Source: Candidatus Nanoanaerosalina archaeon
GTDB taxonomy: Archaea > Nanohalarchaeota > Nanosalinia > Nanosalinales > Nanoanaerosalinaceae
Direction of reading: 5' to 3'
DNA: 7,112 nucleotides
NCBI GenBank assembly: GCA_022729285.1
Contig: JALDAI010000037.1
Coordinates: 1 to 7,112, forward strand
Shown here: positions 1 to 3,968 of the stretch, one piece after another
How the letters are laid out: each line of letters starts with the position of its first letter
Position numbering within the stretch: position 1 is the stretch's first letter
The notes under the pieces: model-generated
Databases searched by the model: none
Told to the model about the DNA's origin: nothing
Seen by the model: only the letters and a program-made list of their open reading frames with translations
Program-made: the position numbers and the translations under genes

Positions 1-46
1 AAGGAGAAAAGGTGGAAAAAGAGGACGACAGTCCCAGGGATTCTAA
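1..46 (+). CDS. rps11: 30S ribosomal protein S11 (uS11), C-terminal end only
   Basis: The frame starting at base 2 reads RRKGGKRGRQSQGF and ends at TAA 44-46. Archaeal S11 ends in a basic Arg/Gly-rich tail of this kind, which contacts rRNA in the small-subunit platform. In archaeal alpha operons rps11 lies directly upstream of rpoD, as seen here with an 18-nt gap. Only 14 residues are visible, so the call rests on the tail composition and on gene order. The rest of the gene lies left of the window. Confidence 0.8.
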   Translation, partial: RRKGGKRGRQSQGF

Positions 47-64
47 CTATTTTATGTGGTATCC

Positions 65-850
65 ATGGAAGTAGATATTCTAAAAGAAGACGATAAATCA
101 GTGAAGTTCGTTCTAGACGACGCAACTCCACAGTTTGCAAACGCATTAAGGAGAACTATGATCGGAAAAGTTCCTACAATGGCTGTTGACGAAGTTTATT
201 TCAGAAACAATACATCAGGACTTTTCGACGAAATAATCGCTCATAGAATAGGACTTGTTCCATGGAGATTCCCGGTAGACGAGTACAGGCTACCAGAAAA
301 ATGTGACTGTGAAGGCGATGAGTGCCCTAACTGTCAAGTAGAAATAGTGTTGAAAAAGGAAGGAGAGTCTTTTGTTAAAGCTAAAAACATGAAGGCTACA
401 GACAAAAAAGTCGCTCCTGAAAACCCTGAGGTACTTCTTGTAAAGCTTCTTGAAGACCAGGAGATAGATTTGGAAGCGAAAGCTGTACTAGGCATAGGTA
501 AAGACCATGCAAAGTTCCAAGCAGCAAACGCATCATACAAATACTACCCTGTAGTAAAGATCAACGGAAAAGAAGTCGAAGATTCAGAAACAGCTGCAAG
601 AGTTGCTCCGGAAAAAGTTAAGAAAGCAGAAGGAGTAGTTGAAGCAGATGAACAAGTTGTTTACGCAATGAAGAATACAGTAGACATCTCAGAAGGAGAT
701 GAAGTTGAGTTAGAAAGAAGTAACGACAAGTTTATTTTCACAGTTGAAACGGTTTCAGGCCTGGAGCCGAAACAGATTGTGAAAAAAGCAGTAGAGATTT
801 TGGAAGAAGAGATTGACGAGTTTGAGACATCTCTAAAAAAATCTCTGTGA
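65..850 (+). CDS. rpo3: DNA-directed RNA polymerase subunit Rpo3 (subunit D), without Fe-S cysteines
   Basis: This is the archaeal counterpart of bacterial alpha and eukaryotic Rpb3; with Rpo11 it forms the assembly platform of RNA polymerase. The ATG at 65 gives 261 aa. A GTG at 56 in the same frame would add only three residues and is less likely. The alpha signature NALRRTMIGKVPTMAVDEV lies at about 26-44 and DEIIAHRIGLVP at 55-66. A zinc loop C80-x-C82-x4-C87-x2-C90 resembles the Rpb3 zinc site. Many archaeal Rpo3 proteins carry a ferredoxin-like insert with one or two Fe-S clusters. Here that region (about 150-215) is present in length, but contains no cysteine (SETAARVAPEKV where a Cys-rich motif is expected). 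The protein is strongly acidic. It is co-directional with rps11 and the tRNA-Leu downstream. Confidence 0.96.
   Translation: MEVDILKEDDKSVKFVLDDATPQFANALRRTMIGKVPTMAVDEVYFRNNTSGLFDEIIAHRIGLVPWRFPVDEYRLPEKCDCEGDECPNCQVEIVLKKEGESFVKAKNMKATDKKVAPENPEVLLVKLLEDQEIDLEAKAVLGIGKDHAKFQAANASYKYYPVVKINGKEVEDSETAARVAPEKVKKAEGVVEADEQVVYAMKNTVDISEGDEVELERSNDKFIFTVETVSGLEPKQIVKKAVEILEEEIDEFETSLKKSL
833..843 (+). promoter_or_regulatory. Possible TATA-like box for tRNA-Leu inside the rpo3 3' end
   Basis: CTAAAAAAATC is centred about 25 nt upstream of the tRNA 5' end at 862, the distance expected between an archaeal TATA box and the start site. It overlaps Lys codons of rpo3, so the A-run may be purely coding. 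Co-transcription of the tRNA with the ribosomal operon is equally possible. Confidence 0.25.
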
Positions 851-885
851 ACTAGTTTAGCGCAGGGGTACCCAAGCCAGGCCAA

Positions 886-902
886 AGATGCGAATCGGCT
901 AT
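886..902 (+). other. 17-nt BHB intron in the D-loop of tRNA-Leu
   Basis: The insert forms a clear bulge-helix-bulge substrate for archaeal tRNA splicing endonuclease. Bulge 1 is A884-A885^A886 and bulge 2 is A901-T902^A903. Between them is a 4-bp central helix, 880-883 (GGCC) with 897-900 (GGCT), including one G-U pair. The inner helix GAT 887-889/ATC 894-896 closes on a GCGA (GNRA) tetraloop 890-893. The outer helix is weak (A879/G904 mismatch, then C878-G905 and C877-G906). Cutting after 885 and 902 restores a normal leucine D-arm with D-stem CCC 871-873/GGG 904-906. Confidence 0.85.
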
Positions 903-918
903 AGGGGCAGGACTTAAG

Positions 919-947
919 AAGTCTGGTAGCCGAAAAATTGTTAAGAT
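919..947 (+). other. 29-nt intron at the canonical 37/38 site of tRNA-Leu
   Basis: The central BHB helix is CTTA 913-916 with TAAG 942-945. Bulge 1 is A917-G918^A919 and bulge 2 is A946-T947^A948. The outer helix is the anticodon stem itself. The inner helix is poor (only A920-T941 pairs), so this is a relaxed motif on that side. Excision joins G37 (918) to A38 (948) and gives a standard 7-nt anticodon loop. Position 37/38 is the commonest intron site in archaeal tRNAs. Confidence 0.88.
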
Positions 948-999
948 ATCCTGTACGCATAGGCGTTTCGAGGGTTCGAATCCCTCCCCCTGCATACAG

Positions 1000-1023
1000 T
1001 TTTTTACCTCATTTGTTTTGAGG
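1000..1023 (+). terminator. Oligo-T tract and small hairpin after tRNA-Leu
   Basis: Six T residues (1000-1005) lie 6 nt after the tRNA 3' end, a typical archaeal termination signal. They are followed by a 5-bp hairpin CCTCA 1007-1011/TGAGG 1019-1023. This could release the tRNA precursor before rpl18e, but partial readthrough into the ribosomal genes is quite possible. Confidence 0.4.
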
Positions 1024-1035
1024 AAGAATAAGATA

Positions 1036-1043
1036 CTTTAAAA
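1036..1043 (+). promoter_or_regulatory. Possible TATA box upstream of rpl18e
   Basis: CTTTAAAA sits about 25 nt before position 1065, giving a start site just upstream of the rpl18e ATG. Such a start would leave out most of the GGTGA ribosome binding site at 1061-1065, which argues against it unless initiation lies a few bases upstream. It is listed because the tRNA-rpl18e gap is otherwise the only place for an internal promoter. Confidence 0.3.
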
Positions 1044-1070
1044 AAGATTATTGTAAAAAAGGTGAATGTT

Positions 1071-1421
1071 ATGCAAAAAACAAACCCGGTACTTAGAAAT
1101 ACCATTGCAAAGCTAGAAGAAGCTGGACGAAAGAATGATGCTAGTGTTTACACTAGAGCAGCTGAGGAACTAAAAAAATCAGAGAAAAACAAGGTAGAAG
1201 TCAATGTGTCAAGGATTCAGAGACATGCTGAAGACGGGGACACAGTTTTAGTACCAGGTAAGTTGCTTGGTTCCGGAAGGCTTGATAAAGATGTTGAAGT
1301 AGCTGCGTTCGATGCTACTAGCTCTGCTAAAAAAATTGTTAAGGAATCAGGAGATTTCAAATTTATTGAAGATCTTGTTAAAGAAAACCCAGAAGGAAAA
1401 AAAGTAAAGTTGATGGTTTAA
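1071..1421 (+). CDS. rpl18e: 50S ribosomal protein L18e (eL18)
   Basis: This large-subunit protein is found in archaea and eukaryotes but not bacteria. The 116-aa product shows family landmarks: KTNP near the N-terminus, then VEVNVSRIQRHAEDGDTVLVPGKLLGSG, VAAFDATSSA and a closing region VKENPEGKKVKLMV. ATG 1071 is chosen because GGTGA (1061-1065) sits 5 nt upstream. A GTG at 1062 in frame lies inside that ribosome binding site. It is followed 13 nt later by rpl13 on the same strand, the standard archaeal order. Confidence 0.96.
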   Translation: MQKTNPVLRNTIAKLEEAGRKNDASVYTRAAEELKKSEKNKVEVNVSRIQRHAEDGDTVLVPGKLLGSGRLDKDVEVAAFDATSSAKKIVKESGDFKFIEDLVKENPEGKKVKLMV

Positions 1422-1422
1422 A

Positions 1423-1428
1423 GAGGAG
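1423..1428 (+). promoter_or_regulatory. Ribosome binding site of rpl13
   Basis: GAGGAG lies 6 nt before the ATG at 1435, complementary to the 3' end of 16S rRNA, and supports that start. Confidence 0.75.
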
Positions 1429-1434
1429 TTTAAA

Positions 1435-1830
1435 ATGATTGTAGACGGAGAAAACCATGTTTTAGGACGACTAGCTACCTCTGTTGTAGAGGAGCTTAAA
1501 GAAGGAGAAGAAGTACACATATTCAATGCTGATAAGGTTATAGTTAAAGGCAGACCGAAGAAGACCGTTGAATCTTACAGACAGAAGTATGAAAGAGGAA
1601 GCAGAGATTATGGACCTTACTTTCCAAAAAACGCTAGAAGAATTGTGAAGAGAACTATCAAAGGTATGCTTCCTAATAATAAAGAAGGAAGAAAGATGTT
1701 GAAAAGAGTTAAGACTTACTCAAAAGCACCGGAAGAAGATGCAGAAGTCTTTGAAGATGCTTTAGAAGAAAGTCTTAGAGGTTCAAACTTCATAACAATT
1801 AAACAGATTTCAGACGAACTAGGTGCTTAA
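1435..1830 (+). CDS. rpl13: 50S ribosomal protein L13 (uL13)
   Basis: A large-subunit rRNA-binding protein of 131 aa, within the short archaeal L13 range. The N-terminus MIVDGENHVLGRLAT and the motifs VHIFNADKVIVKG, YGPYFPKNARRIVKRTIKGM and MLPNNKEGRKMLKRVKTY match the archaeal L13/eukaryotic L13a pattern. The stop (1828-1830) is followed directly by the rps9 start, and the end of this gene carries the rps9 ribosome binding site, which suggests translational coupling. Confidence 0.96.
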   Translation: MIVDGENHVLGRLATSVVEELKEGEEVHIFNADKVIVKGRPKKTVESYRQKYERGSRDYGPYFPKNARRIVKRTIKGMLPNNKEGRKMLKRVKTYSKAPEEDAEVFEDALEESLRGSNFITIKQISDELGA

Positions 1831-1831
1831 A

Positions 1832-2233
1832 ATGGTTTTGAACTCAATTGGTAAAAGAAAAACAGCGAAAGCGCGAGCAACGCTGAAAGAAGACGGAGAA
1901 GGAAAACTTAGGATTAACAAAAAACCTTTAAGCGCTTGGACAAGAACTTCTAAGCTAAGGATTCAGGAACCTATTAGGATTGCTGGAGACCTTTTCGAAC
2001 AAGTTGATATCAGCGTAAAAGTCAACGGTGGAGGAATTCAGAGCCAGGCTGAAGCAGTAAGAATGTCTATAGCAAGAGCTTTGGCAGAATATTCAGAAGG
2101 AGACGCTCTAAGACAAAAGTTCCTTGACTACGATAGACACTTACTTGTAGAAGATTACAGAAGAACTGAGACAAGAAAGCCAAGTCAGTCAAGCAAAGGA
2201 GCAAGACACAAACAGCAGAAGTCTTACAGATAA
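1832..2233 (+). CDS. rps9: 30S ribosomal protein S9 (uS9)
   Basis: A small-subunit protein whose C-terminal tail reaches toward the P-site tRNA. The product is 133 aa. It begins with GKRKTAKARATL, carries the glycine-rich VNGGGIQSQAEAVRMSIARAL helix entry, and ends in QKSYR, the near-universal S9 C-terminus. ATG 1832 is preceded by AGGTG at 1821-1825 (6-nt spacer) inside the end of rpl13. A GTG at 1823 in the same frame overlaps that site and would add three unsupported residues. It is part of the rpl13-rps9 pair conserved across all domains. Confidence 0.96.
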   Translation: MVLNSIGKRKTAKARATLKEDGEGKLRINKKPLSAWTRTSKLRIQEPIRIAGDLFEQVDISVKVNGGGIQSQAEAVRMSIARALAEYSEGDALRQKFLDYDRHLLVEDYRRTETRKPSQSSKGARHKQQKSYR

Positions 2234-2243
2234 AGGTGTTATC

Positions 2244-2441
2244 ATGATAGTACCAGTAAGATGTTTTTCGTGCGGAAGAGTAGTAGGAGACAAGTGGGAA
2301 GAGTTTGAAGAGCGTACGGAAAACGGTGAACAAGCTAAGAAAGTCTTAGATGAACTAGGCGTTGATAGCTACTGCTGTAGATCGATTTTCCTTACAACAG
2401 AGGACAAAGTCGAAGAAGTAGCTCAGTACAAAAAAGTGTGA
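2244..2441 (+). CDS. rpo10: DNA-directed RNA polymerase subunit Rpo10 (subunit N)
   Basis: Homologue of eukaryotic Rpb10, a small zinc protein that docks on the Rpo3/Rpo11 platform. The 65-aa product has the hallmark MIVPVRCFSCGRVVGDKWEEF start and the atypical zinc site C7-x2-C10 ... C44-C45-R46, all intact. The ribosome binding site AAGGTG (2233-2238) overlaps the rps9 stop, with a 5-nt spacer to the ATG. In most archaea rpoK, eno and rps2 follow. They do not here, so this gene closes the operon in this genome. Confidence 0.96.
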   Translation: MIVPVRCFSCGRVVGDKWEEFEERTENGEQAKKVLDELGVDSYCCRSIFLTTEDKVEEVAQYKKV

Positions 2442-2476
2442 GTTTAAACAGCTCACCTAATTATTTATTCTATTTT
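2438..2476 (+). terminator. Hairpin plus T-rich tract ending the ribosomal/RNAP operon
   Basis: A 7-bp hairpin (one G-U pair) spans 2438-2456: GTGAGTT pairs with AGCTCAC around the loop TAAAC, and it includes the rpo10 stop codon. A T-rich stretch (2461-2476) follows. Archaeal termination depends mainly on the T-rich part; the hairpin may protect the mRNA 3' end. The position fits the end of the operon. Confidence 0.5.
2459..2470 (+). promoter_or_regulatory. TATA-like box of the DUF2797 gene
   Basis: AATTATTTATTC is centred about 26 nt upstream of ATG 2491. With the usual archaeal TATA-to-start spacing, transcription would begin at or next to the ATG. No Shine-Dalgarno sequence is visible before the gene, so a leaderless mRNA is the natural reading. 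The same T-rich tract may also serve as the upstream terminator. Confidence 0.5.
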
Positions 2477-2490
2477 CCAACCAGAAAATT

Positions 2491-3240
2491 ATGCATTCAA
2501 TAGTAAAAGTTATTTGGTCAAAGAACAGTAACGATAAGTGGTATGCAAAGCTGTTTCTTGCAGGTAAACACAGTTTCAAGACTATTCCATTAATACAAGG
2601 AGACGAAATAAACTTTGAAGTGATGAACCAGAGAAGATGTACAGGTTACTCAGAGAAAATAGGTGAAAGAACTCCTTGCCCTCGTTTTAACAAGATTCAG
2701 AAAGGCTCAAAATGTTTTTACTGCTCCAAAAAGGATATTTATACCGAGTATGTACGAGGAAACAGGGGTATGGATACGGACAAAAAGTTCTCAGTCTACC
2801 TGGTTCAGATAGGGAGTAGATTAAAAGTCGGAGTTACAAGATCAGAAAAGCTTGAAAGACGGTGGGTAGAACAGGGCGCAGACTTTGCAGCAGAAATATT
2901 TTCAGAACTTACATCCGAAAAAGCATTAGAGAAAGAAAAAATGTTTTCCTCCAACAACTCCGTTTCCCAGAGAATTAGGAAAGAAGAAAAAGTGACAAAA
3001 ACCGGCGGAAACCTTGTTAAAAAGTTTTTACAGGACAAAGGACTTGATGGAGATACAGTAGATATGAGAAAGTGTACCGTATACCCGAAGCCTAGTAAAA
3101 ACTTAAGACGTAAAGGAAGACTTACAGGTAAAATAAGAAGTGTTAAAGGCCAAATTATTTCTACAAAAAGAGTTTCTATGGTTATGACCTCAGGAAAAGT
3201 TGTTAAAAAACCTGTACAAAAAGGGCTTACCGGATTTTAA
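2491..3240 (+). CDS. DUF2797 family protein, putative zinc-binding
   Basis: The 249-aa product has the two recognisable parts of the DUF2797 family, whose function is not established. First is a cysteine region, C50-T-G-Y ... C63-P ... C75-x2-C78, which looks like a four-cysteine zinc site. Second is a central block, YLVQIG (103-108), LKVGVTR (111-117), RRW (123-125) and EQGA (127-130). That block resembles the core of GIY-YIG/T5orf172-type nuclease folds (a Tyr strand, a KxGxT strand, then an Arg helix). This fold relation is an inference. The C-terminal third is very basic (KNLRRKGRLTGKIRSVKG near 206-223), consistent with nucleic-acid binding. No signal peptide or membrane segment is seen. 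It stands alone after the ribosomal operon and appears to have its own leaderless promoter. Confidence 0.8.
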   Translation: MHSIVKVIWSKNSNDKWYAKLFLAGKHSFKTIPLIQGDEINFEVMNQRRCTGYSEKIGERTPCPRFNKIQKGSKCFYCSKKDIYTEYVRGNRGMDTDKKFSVYLVQIGSRLKVGVTRSEKLERRWVEQGADFAAEIFSELTSEKALEKEKMFSSNNSVSQRIRKEEKVTKTGGNLVKKFLQDKGLDGDTVDMRKCTVYPKPSKNLRRKGRLTGKIRSVKGQIISTKRVSMVMTSGKVVKKPVQKGLTGF

Positions 3241-3263
3241 TTTATCTCTTCTAAACAACTTGA

Positions 3264-3336
3264 TGGCCGGGCCGGGATTTGAACCCGGGTCTACACGCCC
3301 CCAGCGTGCAATGGTAGTCCACTACACCACCCCGCC
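3264..3336 (-). tRNA. tRNA-Pro(GGG)
   Basis: Read on the minus strand, the acceptor GGCGGGG pairs with CCCGGCC except for a G4/G69 mismatch (bases 3333 and 3268). The D-arm carries AGTGG. The anticodon stem GCACG/CGTGT encloses the loop CTGGGGG, giving anticodon GGG (3302-3300), which reads CCC and CCU. The T arm is CCGGG-TTCAAAT-CCCGG; discriminator A; CCA not encoded; no intron; the variable loop is 4 nt. It is convergent with the DUF2797 gene, 23 nt beyond its stop. The single mismatch is unusual for a tRNA but leaves the rest of the cloverleaf intact. Confidence 0.92.
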
Positions 3337-3344
3337 TAATGTAT

Positions 3345-3363
3345 GGAACAAAAATTGTGTTCC
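3345..3363. repeat. Perfect 6-bp inverted repeat upstream of tRNA-Pro
   Basis: GGAACA (3345-3350) and TGTTCC (3358-3363) flank a 7-nt spacer. The repeat lies between the tRNA-Pro 5' end and its probable TATA box. It could be an operator-like site or a leader hairpin, but it may also be chance. Confidence 0.35.
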
Positions 3364-3373
3364 GAATTTTATT
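3364..3373 (-). promoter_or_regulatory. Possible TATA box of tRNA-Pro
   Basis: On the minus strand this reads AATAAAATTC, centred about 32 nt upstream of the mature tRNA 5' end. That suits a start a few bases before the tRNA. The motif is AT-rich sequence in an AT-rich region, so support is modest. Confidence 0.35.
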
Positions 3374-3514
3374 ACAGTTGCCTTAATTATTTTTGAACAC
3401 CGATAAAGAAACTAAAACTTGTTTCAAAGATAACGAGCAACACCACAGTTCTATCAGTTGTTGAAGAAGGCACTAATTTATTAAACAATTTTTAATCCTT
3501 ACCAGTAAAAACAC
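3374..3514. other. AT-rich intergenic stretch with no gene seen
   Basis: No ORF with coding character, tRNA or convincing box C/D element was found here. There are only short, imperfect inverted repeats, such as GAAAC/GTTTC near 3408-3425. It separates the minus-strand tRNA-Pro promoter from the plus-strand promoter at 3516. Confidence 0.5.
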
Positions 3515-3526
3515 AATATATTTAAA
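3514..3526 (+). promoter_or_regulatory. Strong TATA box upstream of the structured RNA
   Basis: CAATATATTTAAA is the best archaeal TATA box in the window. It is preceded by an A-rich stretch (AAAACACA) that could act as BRE, favouring rightward transcription. Its centre near 3521 predicts a start around 3546-3550, immediately before the GGGAGAG that opens the structured region. Confidence 0.6.
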
Positions 3527-3548
3527 GAAGAAATGTAATACATAATGT

Positions 3549-3915
3549 TACGGGAGAGGCCCAGAAAAAAGGAAAAAACCTTTCCTGAAAAGAACAACTG
3601 TTCAAAAAAAACTGAAAATGAAAAATATTAGAAAAACTGTTCTGAACTATCTGTTCAGAACTTGAACAAAAAAGTAGCCCATCCATAACTTCATAAGGGA
3701 GTTAGGCCCTTTGAAGCAAAGATGGTCGAAAAACCTCGGGCCCTTAAAACGCTTAAAACGTTGGAAAAAAGGTCCAATGAGGTGAACTCAAGAGAGTTAA
3801 TCTCTTAACAAAAAAAGTTTTTAGGAGGGTTTCGACCGCCCTCCGCCAAAACTTCTAACCGCCATCTAGTTCTAACCGATTACTTAAGATAACTAAACCC
3901 GGAGTTTTCCCTGCA
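3549..3915 (+). ncRNA. Structured non-coding RNA, family not assigned
   Basis: About 360 nt without an ORF contain a dense series of hairpins. They are: 3570-3586 (6 bp); 3639-3661 (GTTCTGAAC/GTTCAGAAC, 9 bp); 3679-3725 (CCATC/GATGG enclosing CTTCA-AAGGG/CCCTT-TGAAG with one bulge); 3733-3783 enclosing TTGGA/TCCAA; 3790-3806 (AAGAGA/TCTCTT); and 3815-3854 (AAGTTTT + GGAGGG/CCCTCC + AAAACTT). The ends may pair, GGGAGAG 3552-3558 with TTTTCCC 3905-3911. Linkers are A-rich on the plus strand, typical of structured RNA. On the minus strand they would be T-runs that terminate transcription. Length, terminal helix, a GGTGAA before a hairpin (3781-3806) and ACCCGG close to the 3' end (3897-3902) recall RNase P RNA, but the usual GAGGAAAGUC block is not visible. 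SRP RNA is not supported. Confidence 0.6.
3853..3878 (+). repeat. Direct repeat TTCTAACCG, two copies
   Basis: TTCTAACCG occurs at 3853-3861 and 3870-3878. Its CTAAC core is complementary to GTTAG in the hairpin loop at 3700-3706, so either copy could form a long-range loop contact in the RNA. Confidence 0.5.
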
Positions 3916-3929
3916 AAAAGTAAAAAAAC

Positions 3930-3937
3930 TTTTAATG
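3930..3937 (+). promoter_or_regulatory. Possible TATA box of infB
   Basis: CTTTTAATG-type sequence here would place a start near 3958, giving a very short leader that begins at the ribosome binding site. A second AT-rich candidate lies at 3939-3950, but is too close to the ATG. Readthrough from the upstream RNA promoter is an alternative. Confidence 0.35.
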
Positions 3938-3957
3938 TTCTTTTAAAAAAAGTAATT

Positions 3958-3964
3958 GAGGTGG
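3958..3964 (+). promoter_or_regulatory. Ribosome binding site of infB
   Basis: GAGGTGG, a near-full match to the anti-Shine-Dalgarno, lies 4 nt before ATG 3969 and fixes that start. Confidence 0.75.
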
Positions 3965-3968
3965 CACC

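Larger units (their letters stand above)
862..994 (+). tRNA. tRNA-Leu(UAA) containing two BHB introns
   Basis: Acceptor stem GCAGGGG (862-868) pairs perfectly with CCCCTGC (987-993); discriminator A994; CCA is not encoded. The T arm is 970-986 with loop TTCGAAT. The anticodon stem CAGGA 908-912 pairs with TCCTG 949-953. The mature loop CTTAAG+A places UAA at 915-917, so it reads UUA (and UUG by wobble). The variable arm is long (ACGC/GCGT stem, 955-966), as expected for a class II tRNA. Removing 886-902 and 919-947 leaves an 87-nt tRNA whose D-loop AAGCCAGGCCAAA is nearly identical to that of haloarchaeal tRNA-Leu. It lies between rpo3 and rpl18e. In Haloarcula the S9 operon also begins with a tRNA-Leu upstream of the L18e homologue, so the position is probably ancestral. 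Confidence 0.95.

Noticed and set aside
334..960. Minus-strand ORFs (334-540 and 661-960) opposite rpo3 and tRNA-Leu
   Set aside because: They lie over a well-supported gene and a tRNA, have shadow-like composition and no ribosome binding site or family motif.
1062..1070. GTG starts at 56, 1062 and 1823 for rpo3, rpl18e and rps9
   Set aside because: Downstream ATG codons at 65, 1071 and 1832 match family N-termini. For rpl18e and rps9 the GTG lies inside the ribosome binding site of the ATG start.
2067..2333. Minus-strand ORF of 88 aa across rps9 and rpo10
   Set aside because: It is antisense to two highly conserved genes.
3200..3406. Plus-strand ORF of 68 aa containing MAGPGFEPGSTRP
   Set aside because: It runs through the antisense strand of tRNA-Pro. 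The MAGPGFEPGS motif is the well-known spurious translation of a tRNA T-arm and acceptor read backwards.
3514..3527. The TATA box at 3514-3526 read in the minus direction (TTTAAATATA)
   Set aside because: The core fits, but the upstream side on that strand is pyrimidine-rich, unlike a BRE, and no gene or structured RNA lies to the left before tRNA-Pro.
3549..3915. SRP (7S) RNA
   Set aside because: The GGTGAAC near 3781 recalls the SRP S domain, but no helix 8 with GNAR tetraloop and AGCA internal loop follows it, and no Alu-type 5' domain is visible.
3374..3968. CRISPR array or mobile element in the long intergenic region
   Set aside because: The only direct repeat is a single pair of 9-mers. 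There are no regular spacers, transposase remnants or flanking target duplications.
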